DNA from: Desulfogranum japonicum DSM 18378 | GTDB taxonomy: Bacteria; Desulfobacterota; Desulfobulbia; Desulfobulbales; Desulfobulbaceae | Assembly: GCF_000429945.1 (NCBI RefSeq) | Contig: NZ_AUCV01000059.1 | Coordinates: 1-32,932, forward strand | DNA length: 32,932 nt | Direction of reading: 5' to 3' | In this document: one piece after another, positions 15,863 to 24,385 of the stretch | How the letters are laid out: the number at the start of each line of letters is the position of its first letter | Numbering within the stretch: position 1 is the stretch's first letter | Notes under the pieces: generated by a model | The model's database searches: none | Seen by the model: only the letters and a program-made list of their open reading frames with translations | What the model was told of the DNA's origin: nothing | Program-made: the position numbers and the translations under genes

Positions 15863-18688
15863 TTAATTTGCTGTGGTTGCGGCATCGACAAGATGTAAAA
15901 TTGAGCGATAAGGTATGGAACTGTGAACAGCCAACCCGATCTCGCAAGTTTTACTGGTCGAATACCCTGCTTCACACCCTTTCACCTGTGTCTTGAGACC
16001 AGCAAGGGCTGACTTGTTCAGTTCAGGAACGGTGAATCCACGGTCCCCTGCGAATCCACAACAATAAATATCCTTGGGCCAGATAACCTCTGTTGCACAT
16101 TTTTGTGCAAGCTCAAGCAGGCGTTGATCCAATCCCATCTTTATAGTACTGCAGGTGGGATGAATAGCGATTTTCATTTCTTTTTGTTCAAACTGCAGAT
16201 AATCCATTAACACAGATAACACAAATTCAACTGGCTCATAGAGATGTAATCTGGAATCCACTGTGTTTTTCATACGATACAGACATGGGCTGGTATCACA
16301 GAGGATTGGATAGGAACCGTTGTTACTGGCCTTTAACAAAGCATCACTGAGCTCCCTTGCTTTGACATCAGCCTGGTCAGTGAATCCTTTGCTTTCAAAA
16401 GCCTGCCCACAACACAGCCCATGGAGGTTTTCAGGATACAGTATGCTGAAACCGGCCTTATGAAGCAAAGATCTGGTCACTTCCGGCAGACTTTCACGAA
16501 CCTTTTCCTCCCTGGGTGCACCTCCCATAGCCCTGCTGGCACAACTTGGAAAATAAACAACTGTTTTTTCAGCAGATACAATCTGGTCATTTGTATGGTT
16601 CAAGGTTGAGCCAACAGGCATTTGCTTGTTCCATAGAGGAATTTTGTGCCTGGAAGCTTTGTGCAGAAAAGAACTCCCCTTTGTCATCAATCCGGTACCT
16701 GCAAGTTGATGTACTTTATCAACAGTACCCAAAGTAGCTGAGACGGCCCTGGTTACTCCTGCAAAATGATTCTGAATTGAAGTCGCCACTTTTTTGCTCA
16801 GATTGCTGTTAGATTCTTCGCGAAGAGCTTTCACCATTTTACCGGTATCAATCCCTACTGGGCATCTGGTAGCGCATAGGCCATCTGCAGCACAGGTATC
16901 TTTCCCCGAATACTGATAGGCTTTCAGATAACGTTTGAGCGCAGAGGTATCGCCATCGGTTTGCATCTGACGACTGATTTCCCTTCTTCCCACTATACGT
17001 TGGCGCGGGGTAAATGTCAGATTTTTAGAAGGACAGACCGGCTCACAGAATCCACATTCAATGCAGGTATCAACCAGTTCATGGGTTGGCGGTAGAGGTT
17101 TGAGATTTTTGATATGTGCTTCCAGGTCACTATTGAGAATAACCCCTGGGTTAAGGAGGTAATGAGGATCAAAAATAGCTTTAATCTGTTTCATCAGCCC
17201 ATAGGCAGCCTCACCCCACTCTTTTTCCACGAATGGAGCCATGTTTCGCCCTGTACCATGTTCAGCCTTGAGAGATCCATCATATTTTTCCACCACCATC
17301 TTAACCACATCGTCCATGAAGTTTCTGTAGCGAACAACCTCTTCCTGGATAGAAAAATCCTGTGTGAAGACAAAGTGCAGGTTACCATCCAGGGCATGGC
17401 CGAAAATGATGGCTTCATTGTACCCGTACTGTGTAAACAGATACTGGAGATCCATGGCAGCGGCGGCCAGATGTTCACCTGGAAAAGCTACATCTTCTAT
17501 AATCACTGTCGTTCCTATCTGACGAATGGCTCCAACAGCAGGAAAAAGCCCTTTGCGTATGGTCCACAGTTTATTGAACTCCTCTGGAATGGATGTAAAC
17601 TCTATTTCTCTTTCCACTGGGAGGTGAACAAGGGCTGTACAGATGGCATCTATCTGTTGCTCAAGCTTTTCCTGTGACTCGGCCCGGGTTTCCACAAGAA
17701 GAGCGGTAACCGTGCTTCCAAGTTCCTTCAGGTAGCCTGGCATACCTTCCTTGTCCTGTACAGAGGCCAGGCCCGCTCTGTCAATAAGTTCGGCAGCAGC
17801 CACAGGTTGTTTCTGTAATATGGGAATTGCGTCGCAGGCAGTCTTGACATCCGGATACAGAATAAGTGCACTGGCCTTGTGCTTATGTTCAGTAACGGTT
17901 TTGTACACAACATCAGCAATGAATCCCAGGGTACCTTCGGAGCCTATCATGAGATGCTGCATAATCTCAAAAGGATCGGAAAAATCAATCAGTGCATTGA
18001 GACTGTAACCAGTGGTGTTTTTTATTTTAAATTTGTAGCGTATGCGCTCGTGGAGTTCATTATTGCCAAGAACTTCCTCTCTCAGCGTACTGAGTTTCTT
18101 CAATATATGACTGTGACTTTTTGCAAATGCAGCTTTGCTGGAATCATCCCCGGTATCAATAACAGTGCCATCCGCAAGGATAATTCGCATGGTATCCAGG
18201 GTTTTATAGCTGTTTTCCTCGGTTCCACAACACATACCGCTGGCATTATTTGCCAATATGCCACCAATTTTAGCACTTTCTATGGATGCTGGATCTGGGC
18301 CGATCTTTTTCCCAAACTGTGCGAGCACCCGATTGGCCTGGCCCCCTATTATGCCTGGCTGAAGTTGTATTCTGGTAGCCTTATCAAAAACACGAAACCT
18401 GTTCCAGCCTTCTCCAAGACGCACCAGAATTGAATCTGTGATTGCCTGGCCGGAGAGACTGGTACCAGCTGCACGAAAAGTGACAGGTAATTTCCGAAAA
18501 TTTGCTTCCTGTATAATCAAGCGAACTTCATCTTCATCCTTAACATTTACGACTATCTTAGGGATTAAGCGGTAAAAGCTTGCATCAGTCCCGTAAGTGA
18601 GCGTATGCAACGGATCTGTAATAATCTGAGAATCGTCGATGGTTTGAGATATGGCATCTAAGAATAATTGATAACTGTGCGGTAGCAT
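15863..18688 (-). CDS. FAD- and Fe-S-containing dehydrogenase, D-lactate dehydrogenase type
   Basis: 941 residues combining three modules. A FAD-binding PCMH domain (about 35-265) contains VTFRAAGTSLSGQA and IGGILANNASGMCCG. A FAD-oxidase C-terminal domain (about 290-530) ends in HGTGRNMAPFVE. A ferredoxin-like pair of 4Fe-4S clusters follows (CIECGFCEPVCP and CAADGLCATRCP), then two CCG cysteine-rich domains (NLHGLCCGQAFESKG and DIYCCGFAGDRGF). This is the Dld-II/GlcD-GlcF fusion type that oxidises D-lactate or another 2-hydroxyacid and feeds electrons to the membrane. AGGGG precedes the ATG. No lactate permease is adjacent, so the substrate is inferred only. Confidence 0.9.
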   Translation of the reverse strand: MLPHSYQLFLDAISQTIDDSQIITDPLHTLTYGTDASFYRLIPKIVVNVKDEDEVRLIIQEANFRKLPVTFRAAGTSLSGQAITDSILVRLGEGWNRFRVFDKATRIQLQPGIIGGQANRVLAQFGKKIGPDPASIESAKIGGILANNASGMCCGTEENSYKTLDTMRIILADGTVIDTGDDSSKAAFAKSHSHILKKLSTLREEVLGNNELHERIRYKFKIKNTTGYSLNALIDFSDPFEIMQHLMIGSEGTLGFIADVVYKTVTEHKHKASALILYPDVKTACDAIPILQKQPVAAAELIDRAGLASVQDKEGMPGYLKELGSTVTALLVETRAESQEKLEQQIDAICTALVHLPVEREIEFTSIPEEFNKLWTIRKGLFPAVGAIRQIGTTVIIEDVAFPGEHLAAAAMDLQYLFTQYGYNEAIIFGHALDGNLHFVFTQDFSIQEEVVRYRNFMDDVVKMVVEKYDGSLKAEHGTGRNMAPFVEKEWGEAAYGLMKQIKAIFDPHYLLNPGVILNSDLEAHIKNLKPLPPTHELVDTCIECGFCEPVCPSKNLTFTPRQRIVGRREISRQMQTDGDTSALKRYLKAYQYSGKDTCAADGLCATRCPVGIDTGKMVKALREESNSNLSKKVATSIQNHFAGVTRAVSATLGTVDKVHQLAGTGLMTKGSSFLHKASRHKIPLWNKQMPVGSTLNHTNDQIVSAEKTVVYFPSCASRAMGGAPREEKVRESLPEVTRSLLHKAGFSILYPENLHGLCCGQAFESKGFTDQADVKARELSDALLKASNNGSYPILCDTSPCLYRMKNTVDSRLHLYEPVEFVLSVLMDYLQFEQKEMKIAIHPTCSTIKMGLDQRLLELAQKCATEVIWPKDIYCCGFAGDRGFTVPELNKSALAGLKTQVKGCEAGYSTSKTCEIGLAVHSSIPYRSILHLVDAATTAN

Positions 18689-19037
18689 AGAATCCCCTTA
18701 ATAGCAATGAGAGTAATTATTAACACAATAAGGAGGTATAGCCGAAAAATCTATAAAGAAAAATAGCCTGTAACATGTACTTTAACACAATGATATTCTG
18801 GACAAATTCCCCATACACCACAAGGAAAACAATCTCAATTCAACAAATATTTACTGGCGCGTTTTTAAATCAAGCTATACTCAAAGGCGTTGTTATCCGT
18901 AAAAAAAGCTTGAGGAACAACGCCTGGCATCCTATGTTACAATAGTAATATAGAGTTCCGGGATTCTCAAAAGAGGCCTTCATAAAATCATAACAATTTG
19001 AAAAAACTACACAAATAATCGAGCAACCTTACCATTC
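18689..19037. other. Divergent intergenic region with a hairpin
   Basis: About 350 AT-rich bases between the dehydrogenase (minus) and an unknown gene (plus). The only strong structure is the inverted repeat at 18885-18925. No small gene is convincing. Confidence 0.5.
18885..18925. repeat. 10-bp perfect inverted repeat
   Basis: AGGCGTTGTT (18885-18894) pairs with AACAACGCCT (18916-18925) around a 21-base loop. No U-tract follows, so it is more likely a regulator site or leader structure than a terminator. Confidence 0.45.
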
Positions 19038-20051
19038 ATGAGTGCCCCTAAAGCCATCATTGATAATGAATTGATACGGGAAATAATTTCCATTCGGACA
19101 AATACTCTGTGGAAAATGCTGGCAATGGAAGCCCAACAGCTCATGCCAGATGTCCATGAAGAGGGGGCAACCGGAAAATTCGATAATAAAGGTGCCATTT
19201 TCATCCCTGGGGGCCTTGTTACCCATGATGTTGATGAAAATCCCATCTCATATCAGCCATATCCTGAAAAATCAGCAGATGCTTTTCGAAAATCCATTCG
19301 CCAGGCCATGTACTACGATAATGCAACCCTGCTTTCACCTGAAGGTATAGCTTCTGGAATCACTATTGACGGTGGTTTTTTTTCAAGAGCAGCCCGCAGG
19401 GTCATTACTTTCAAGAAAGCTGCATTACGAAGAAAAAAGAAAATAGACTCGTATCGACATTTCGAAGTTCATTCCCATGATATTATCCGCAGCCATTGCC
19501 CTTCCTACTTTAAACCTCCATACGGCTCACGAACTCGAATCAGCAGCTATGTGGCCATTGCTTTGATTGAACCGGCAATGTTTTATTCCTATTACCTGTC
19601 CAGCCTGAATTTGGATAATGATCAAAAACGAACATATACACAACAATTCGACAATGTACGAGACGTAGCTAAAGCCTCTGATGGCACAATACTATATGCT
19701 CCTCAAATCGTCGTTTGTCACGACTCCAGGTATAGCAAATTACACTATACCGGCTTGACACGCATTCTTGGTATAGGAAAATTTGGAGAATTTGCCACTT
19801 TCAGTTTGGAAGAACTCACCAAATCACTGCAAAGAGAATGTAAACGTAAAGGCATTGAATACCAGAATGAAGATATTTTCGCACACTACAACGATCGTCA
19901 ACTCGTCGGAATTTTGAGAGTATACGCCAGCACTACACCGGGCAGACGTTCTAAAAAATATCAATTGCACGTACTGTCCCCAGAGAGGGATCTGGGAATA
20001 GACGTGCGGGAAATTGAAAAAGAGGCACGCGAACAGTACCAGATACTTTAG
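19038..20051 (+). CDS. Protein of unknown function, C-terminus at a repeat boundary
   Basis: 337 residues, soluble, without signal peptide or membrane segments. I recognise no family. Visible features are a basic patch RRVITFKKAALRRKKKID (about 119-136), PPYGSRTRISSYVAIALIEPAM in the middle, and a C-terminal mixed charged region. The stop TAG (20049-20051) lies inside the left end of the 165-bp repeat at 20047, so the native C-terminus may have been cut or changed by the insertion. No good ribosome site is seen before ATG 19038. The next gene on the same strand is an MscS-type channel, with the repeat in between. Confidence 0.6.
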   Translation: MSAPKAIIDNELIREIISIRTNTLWKMLAMEAQQLMPDVHEEGATGKFDNKGAIFIPGGLVTHDVDENPISYQPYPEKSADAFRKSIRQAMYYDNATLLSPEGIASGITIDGGFFSRAARRVITFKKAALRRKKKIDSYRHFEVHSHDIIRSHCPSYFKPPYGSRTRISSYVAIALIEPAMFYSYYLSSLNLDNDQKRTYTQQFDNVRDVAKASDGTILYAPQIVVCHDSRYSKLHYTGLTRILGIGKFGEFATFSLEELTKSLQRECKRKGIEYQNEDIFAHYNDRQLVGILRVYASTTPGRRSKKYQLHVLSPERDLGIDVREIEKEAREQYQIL

Positions 20052-20215
20052 GGCCACGAAAAAAATAAAGTATCCAATCTTGCTTGTCTCTCAACTCGGT
20101 AATGTCGTAGCGTCAATGACTCAATACGGCCAGTATGGAACCCTTGAAGCGACGACGTTACCAAACCGATACCCTACGCAATTTTTGAATAATTATTATT
20201 TTCCGCGCCCCTTAA
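20047..20215 (+). repeat. 165-bp hairpin MITE family, copy 1
   Basis: Left end TTTAGGGCCACGAAAA and right end TTTTCCGCGCCCCTTAA are inverted. A central inverted repeat (20098-20119 with 20142-20162, imperfect here) encloses a conserved loop with ATACGGCCAGTAT. Shares its whole length with copies at 24197, 29055 and 32318. Two variants in its left end, ACGAAAAAA and AAAGTATC, are found only here and in the solo end at 21803. Confidence 0.9.
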
Positions 20216-20243
20216 GCCTTTCCAAAACAACACTTATTTTACG

Positions 20244-21797
20244 ATGCAGTATATCAATACTTATCTCGCCGACGTATATGCTACTCATCCAATACTTAGT
20301 ATTTTTTTCGTTTCAATTATACTCACTGGCATCCCTGTACACAGATGGAAGTCTGTGCAAAAAATAGCCAAACAATTTCCGCTTACATTTTCAGTAGTTG
20401 AGCTCTGTTGTGTGCCGATAGCATTTATTATTTGTCATGGTGCTCTCTTCTATGGCTATACCAATCTGTCTGGACTGCCTCACGATACCTGGCCAATGTC
20501 ATTTTCGACGATGCTCTTCTTTCTTGTTGTCAGCTGGTACACAGCTAAACTGGCACATACGTTTCTTATTCGAAAATATATTTCAAAGGGCAACTCTTCA
20601 AGCAATGCAGTCTCAGGGCTTATCAAAGGTGTGTTGTACGGCAGTTGTATTCTATTAGGCCTTGGCCTCTTTCTGCGACAGCAGGGTTACTCTTTTACCG
20701 GAGTGTGGATTTCTACAGGTATGGCTACGGCTCTACTTGGTTTTGCCCTCCAACAGACATTGGGAGATTTTTTCTCAGGCATAGCCATGGGCCTTGAAGG
20801 AGGGGTTCGTATAGGCGACTGGATTAAACTTGAAGATGGCCGTCAGGGGGTTGTCATTGATATTAACTGGCGCTCATTCTGGCTCCATGACTGGGATAAT
20901 ACGACACATATTATCCCTAATTCAAAACTCGCAAAACAAGGGTTTAATAACCTGGGCGATGAATATACCTACTTTAACCCCTGGTACAGCATCAAGTTAC
21001 CACAGGAAATTGAACCACGATTTGCCAAACAACTTCTTCTGGAAGGGATTTACAGGTGCAAGCACGTGTTAAAACATCCACCGCCTGTTGTCCGCCTGGA
21101 AGATGCCTCTACCATACCTTACACCTACATGTGCTGGGTTTATTTTCCGAACTATCCTGCCATGTTCCGTGGTCGAGACGAATTGTTCAGCGAAATACAT
21201 CATGTACTCCAACAGGCAGGAGTATCACCAAGCGCCGTTACCCATGAGTATCGTCTACGAAAAGCAGAAATACCTGTTGCCGAACCACCAACAATTCAAC
21301 TGGCTCTGAAAAGTCAAAAAATATTTGCTCAACTGCCGGATGACGAAATTGAAGCTCTTGCCAACGTCAGCAACCAGGTACACTATGAGGCCGGTTCAGA
21401 AATACAGTATGAAGACGCCCCTGATTCTTTTGATATTATAACCAGTGGTGTTGTCGAAGTCTCAATGGATCTCTACAGCGGAAGACGCGTTGTTACAGGT
21501 GAACTTGGGCCCGGAGATAGTTATGGACTGGTTTCCATGTTCAGTGAACAACCGATCACCACCATCTGGGTGGCACAGACCGATGTCACTTTGATTCGTA
21601 TTGATATGGAGAGCATGAAATCCTTGATGCAAAAACATCCCAGCCTTACAGATAGAATTGCCGCAGTTGTCAAGCAACGTCAAGATGAAGCAGAGTTGAT
21701 GAATAAACAGGAATATAATGAAGCCGGGCAATCCAGCATTCAAGAGATAAAAAGATACATCAGATACATGCTGAAGCGAAAGACCAAGTCGAGATAA
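20244..21797 (+). CDS. MscS-family channel with C-terminal cyclic-nucleotide-binding-like domain
   Basis: 517 residues. Four or five membrane helices lie within the first ~180. The MscS pore helix and beta domain read TGMATALLGFALQQTLGDFF, then GLEGGVRIGDWIKLEDGRQGVV and NTTHIIPNSKLAKQGFNN. A cyclic-nucleotide-binding fold follows at about 350-470 (FAQLPDDEIEALANVS, YEDAPDSFDIITSGVVEVS, GELGPGDSYGLVSMFSEQP). This is the bacterial bCNG architecture, in which ligand binding may gate an MscS-like pore. The phosphate-binding cassette lacks the usual Gly-Glu and Arg residues (it reads SYGLVSMFSEQPITTIWV), so cAMP binding is doubtful. The ATG lies 29 bases after repeat copy 1, without a clear ribosome site. 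Confidence 0.88.
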   Translation: MQYINTYLADVYATHPILSIFFVSIILTGIPVHRWKSVQKIAKQFPLTFSVVELCCVPIAFIICHGALFYGYTNLSGLPHDTWPMSFSTMLFFLVVSWYTAKLAHTFLIRKYISKGNSSSNAVSGLIKGVLYGSCILLGLGLFLRQQGYSFTGVWISTGMATALLGFALQQTLGDFFSGIAMGLEGGVRIGDWIKLEDGRQGVVIDINWRSFWLHDWDNTTHIIPNSKLAKQGFNNLGDEYTYFNPWYSIKLPQEIEPRFAKQLLLEGIYRCKHVLKHPPPVVRLEDASTIPYTYMCWVYFPNYPAMFRGRDELFSEIHHVLQQAGVSPSAVTHEYRLRKAEIPVAEPPTIQLALKSQKIFAQLPDDEIEALANVSNQVHYEAGSEIQYEDAPDSFDIITSGVVEVSMDLYSGRRVVTGELGPGDSYGLVSMFSEQPITTIWVAQTDVTLIRIDMESMKSLMQKHPSLTDRIAAVVKQRQDEAELMNKQEYNEAGQSSIQEIKRYIRYMLKRKTKSR

Positions 21798-21802
21798 AAG
21801 TC

Positions 21803-21830
21803 GATACTTTATTTTTTTCGTGGCCCTAAA
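21803..21830 (-). repeat. Solo end of the 165-bp repeat family
   Basis: The reverse complement of these 28 bases is identical to 20047-20074, the left end of copy 1, including both private variants of that copy. No further part of the repeat is present. It starts five bases after the channel gene's stop codon. Confidence 0.9.
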
Positions 21831-21833
21831 CCT

Positions 21834-21873
21834 AGAAGTCTGTCGGAGAAAGCTCTTTCTCCGACAGACTTCT
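21834..21873. terminator. 19-bp perfect hairpin, possible bidirectional terminator or minimal MITE
   Basis: AGAAGTCTGTCGGAGAAAG pairs perfectly with CTTTCTCCGACAGACTTCT across a two-base spacer. It lies between the converging channel gene and kdgK. The sequence is the same as the ends of the element at 4630 (TAGGAG-CTGTCG), so it may be two element ends joined head to head. No long U-tract follows in either direction. Confidence 0.6.
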
Positions 21874-21932
21874 GGTTCAGGTATCCATTTTCCTGTAAAA
21901 ATATGAATGCATTGCCCTCAAAAAGAGGGAAA

Positions 21933-22898
21933 TCAATTATCCTGCTTTGTGCAACTGCAAATATCTTTTCCTGTAACAGGTATACCTTCCCTCGGCACAA
22001 CCGCTCCCTTATGACTGACCACATATGCTGCAGTGGCATGTGCCATTCTGGCTGCTTCTCCGGGAGGACACCCAAAATACCTTGCTGTCAAATATACACC
22101 TCCAAAGGAATCCCCTGCCGCGGTGGTATCCACTACCTGAGTTACTGTTCCAGCCGGTACCTGTTGCTCACTGTCATGAATAAAAATGGTACATGGATTG
22201 GCACCATCTTTGAGCACAATTTCCCTGGCACCTTTCTGTCGGAGGATTGAGCCAACCTCAGCTCCCTGGCCTCCATCTAACAGGTCTGCAGCTTCTTCTG
22301 TGGTTAAAAACACTATTTCGCTCAAGGCATAAACTTCGGCATATACACTCTTTGCCTCTTCGATGGATTTCCACAACCGGGGACGATAGTTGCAATCAAA
22401 ATAAATGCGCACGCCCTGAGATGCCAGTTCTTTAAGACGAGTAATTAATATCTTTCGACTCTGCGGGGTAAAAATCGCAAGACTGATGCCACTCAAATAA
22501 ATGGCGTTATATTTTGCAAGTTGCTCTAACAGCGCTTTACTTTCAGGGTATTCAAAACATTTTTTTGCAGCGGCAGTACTTCTCCAGTAGTGAAAAATGC
22601 GCTCGCCGCGTTCATCGGTTTCGATGTAATACAGGCCAGGCATTTCTCCTGCTATGCGTTGCACCAGGGCACTTCCTACGCCTTCCTTTTCCCAGAATTG
22701 AATCATACGTCCACTGAAACTATCTGCACCAACGGCGGTTATGTACTCCACCGTCATGGGCAATTCAGCGCTCAAACGGGCACAATATATGGCTGTATTC
22801 AAAGTGTCTCCACCAAAGGTCTGGCGAATCACGCCTGGTTCAATTTCCTGAAGTTCAATCATGCATTCGCCAATCAGGCCGAGTTGTAAAGATTTCAT
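21933..22898 (-). CDS. kdgK: 2-keto-3-deoxygluconate kinase (PfkB family)
   Basis: 321 residues, full length. The PfkB fold is clear: LGLIGECMIEL at the N-terminus, FGGDTLNTAIYCARL, the AVGADSFSGRMI stretch, YFDCNYRPRLW for substrate binding, and the catalytic DTTAAGDSFGGVYL with Asp263. The YRPRLW and DTLNTA features point to KdgK rather than ribokinase or fructokinase. It would phosphorylate 2-keto-3-deoxygluconate to KDPG, the substrate of the Eda-like aldolase nearby. It lies 94 bases downstream of the LacI-type regulator on the same strand and is likely in one operon with it. The C-terminus ends in a cysteine-rich tail, CSC, of no known role. Confidence 0.9.
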   Translation of the reverse strand: MKSLQLGLIGECMIELQEIEPGVIRQTFGGDTLNTAIYCARLSAELPMTVEYITAVGADSFSGRMIQFWEKEGVGSALVQRIAGEMPGLYYIETDERGERIFHYWRSTAAAKKCFEYPESKALLEQLAKYNAIYLSGISLAIFTPQSRKILITRLKELASQGVRIYFDCNYRPRLWKSIEEAKSVYAEVYALSEIVFLTTEEAADLLDGGQGAEVGSILRQKGAREIVLKDGANPCTIFIHDSEQQVPAGTVTQVVDTTAAGDSFGGVYLTARYFGCPPGEAARMAHATAAYVVSHKGAVVPREGIPVTGKDICSCTKQDN

Positions 22899-22992
22899 TG
22901 CGCCATTCTCAAAAATAGATTTGGTAAAAGTTTCTTCCCTCAGATTTTCACTTCAGCATTGTAACGAATTTGGCTGTAGCCGATATCCATAC

Positions 22993-24024
22993 CTATAAAG
23001 GTATTGGGCGAGCTCCGCAGGATTGTCTGATCACCAACTCAGCATGTAAACGAATTTGCTGTACAGGCGCTTCAGGCTGCCTTATTCTACGCAACAGCAA
23101 TTCAGCGGCCTTTTTACCAATTTCACCTTTACATGTTCGCATGGTGGTCAATTGCACATACCCTCTGGCTGCTTCGTCTATATCATCGCAGCCGACGACA
23201 GCCAGATCTCTACCGGGCACCATACCTTTTCGGTGCATGGCTGAAAGTAAGCCAAAGGCTATCAAATCGGTAAAAGCGATCACTGCTGTCGGCATTTTTA
23301 AAGTGGTTTGCAAAATAGCAAAGGCCTGCTCCCCTCCTGCGGGAGATGTCAAGACATCGAGAACCAGAGCAGGATCCACAGAAAGACCATGCTCCTTCAT
23401 TGCCTGAAAAAACCCTTCCCGTCTATTCTGGGAGACCATGGCCTGCTGCCCTCCACCAACCATGGCAATTCTCGTGTGTCCGAGTGAAATCAAATGGTTG
23501 GTGAGTGCCCTGAAAGCAGCGACATCATCATTTCCTACAAAATCAAGCTCAGCACCTTCAATATTTCGTGCAATCAGGACAGTTGGTAAACGATTTATTC
23601 TTATGGATTGCAGATCCTCCATGCCTGTGCCGTCTACGGGACTCATGATAAGCCCGTCTCCACGATGTTCTATCAACGCTTTGATAAATCGCAACTGGTG
23701 GTCCCGAGACTCCCTGGTACTAGAAAGAAAAGCCAGTCGGTTGGCAGATCGCAATACAGCTTCACATTCAGTGCACACCTCGGCAAAATAGGGATTAGTA
23801 ATATCGTGCACAGCAATACCAACCGTAAGTGAATGTCCTGTGCTTAAGCTGGCTGCTCCACGATTATAAACATAGCCAAGTTCTTCAACCGCACGTAAGA
23901 TATTTTGCCGGGTTTTTACAGCCACCCTTGGATCATTGTTTATTGCCAGCGAAACTGTCGCCTTGGAAATCCCGAGCAGGGATGCAATATCTCCAAGTGT
24001 TATATTTTTTTTTCGTCCGGCCAT
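22993..24024 (-). CDS. LacI-family transcriptional regulator of the KDG module
   Basis: 343 residues. The N-terminal helix-turn-helix (about 8-58) reads ITLGDIASLLGISKATVSLAIN with the hinge region ELGYVYNRGAASL; a periplasmic-binding-like effector domain follows (VGIAVHDITNPYFAEV, GHTRIAMVGG, VIAFTDLIAFGLL, VVGCDDIDEAA). Such regulators bind palindromes with a central CG, and a perfect one, TTTAAACCGGTTTAAA, lies 75 bases upstream. The neighbours kdgK and eda suggest that 2-keto-3-deoxygluconate or KDPG is the effector. The operator also sits next to the eda promoter, so the protein probably controls both directions. Confidence 0.92.
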   Translation of the reverse strand: MAGRKKNITLGDIASLLGISKATVSLAINNDPRVAVKTRQNILRAVEELGYVYNRGAASLSTGHSLTVGIAVHDITNPYFAEVCTECEAVLRSANRLAFLSSTRESRDHQLRFIKALIEHRGDGLIMSPVDGTGMEDLQSIRINRLPTVLIARNIEGAELDFVGNDDVAAFRALTNHLISLGHTRIAMVGGGQQAMVSQNRREGFFQAMKEHGLSVDPALVLDVLTSPAGGEQAFAILQTTLKMPTAVIAFTDLIAFGLLSAMHRKGMVPGRDLAVVGCDDIDEAARGYVQLTTMRTCKGEIGKKAAELLLRRIRQPEAPVQQIRLHAELVIRQSCGARPIPL

Positions 24025-24098
24025 ACTCTATGGTTTCCGCCTGTATTGAGTCAGTTTTCCTTTTCAGTTATCACCTTGTGCAATTTCTGTCAATAATT

Positions 24099-24114
24099 TT
24101 TAAACCGGTTTAAA
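24099..24114. promoter_or_regulatory. 16-bp perfect palindromic LacI-type operator
   Basis: TTTAAACCGGTTTAAA, with the central CG step typical of LacI-family sites. It lies between the divergent regulator and eda genes, 4 bases before a -35 element facing eda. Confidence 0.8.
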
Positions 24115-24118
24115 TCAG

Positions 24119-24148
24119 TTGACAGAGCTGTATATCGAAGGCTAGATT
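24119..24148 (+). promoter_or_regulatory. Promoter for eda
   Basis: Perfect TTGACA (24119-24124), 18 bases, TAGATT (24143-24148). A regulator on the adjacent operator would cover its upstream edge. Transcription from here must pass through the repeat at 24197-24360 before reaching eda. Confidence 0.55.
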
Positions 24149-24196
24149 AATGTCGGACACGTTCTCGTTACCATAGATTTTTTGACCGTTTTCACA

Positions 24197-24360
24197 TAAG
24201 GATCACGGAAAAAATAAATTATCCAATGTTGCCTGTCTCTCAACTCGGTAACGTCCTAGCGTCAATGGCTCATACGGCCAGTGGAAACATTGACGCTGCG
24301 ATGTCACCAAACCGATATCCTACGCATTTTTTGGATATTTATTATTTTCCGCGACACTAA
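24197..24360 (+). repeat. 165-bp hairpin MITE family, copy 2 (degenerate)
   Basis: It matches copies 1 and 3 over the whole length: ACGGAAAAAATAAATTATCC on the left, CTCTCAACTCGGTAACGTC, the loop CATACGGCCAGT, and ATTTATTATTTTCCGCG on the right. The central inverted repeat has several mismatches, so the hairpin is weaker. The whole copy lies in the untranslated leader of eda. Confidence 0.85.
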
Positions 24361-24385
24361 AACAACCTCATACATTGATGGTATT

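Noticed and set aside
19038-20051. Diadenylate cyclase (DisA_N-like) domain in the unknown protein
   Set aside because: Segments such as DNKGAIFIPGG and GSRTRISS faintly recall the DGA and RHR motifs, but order, spacing and the flanking residues do not fit.
20047-20215. Target-site duplication for the 165-bp family
   Set aside because: Flanks are TTTA/TTAA in copy 1 and ATAA/TAAA in copy 2, all low-complexity and inconsistent; the exact ends and duplication length stay unresolved.
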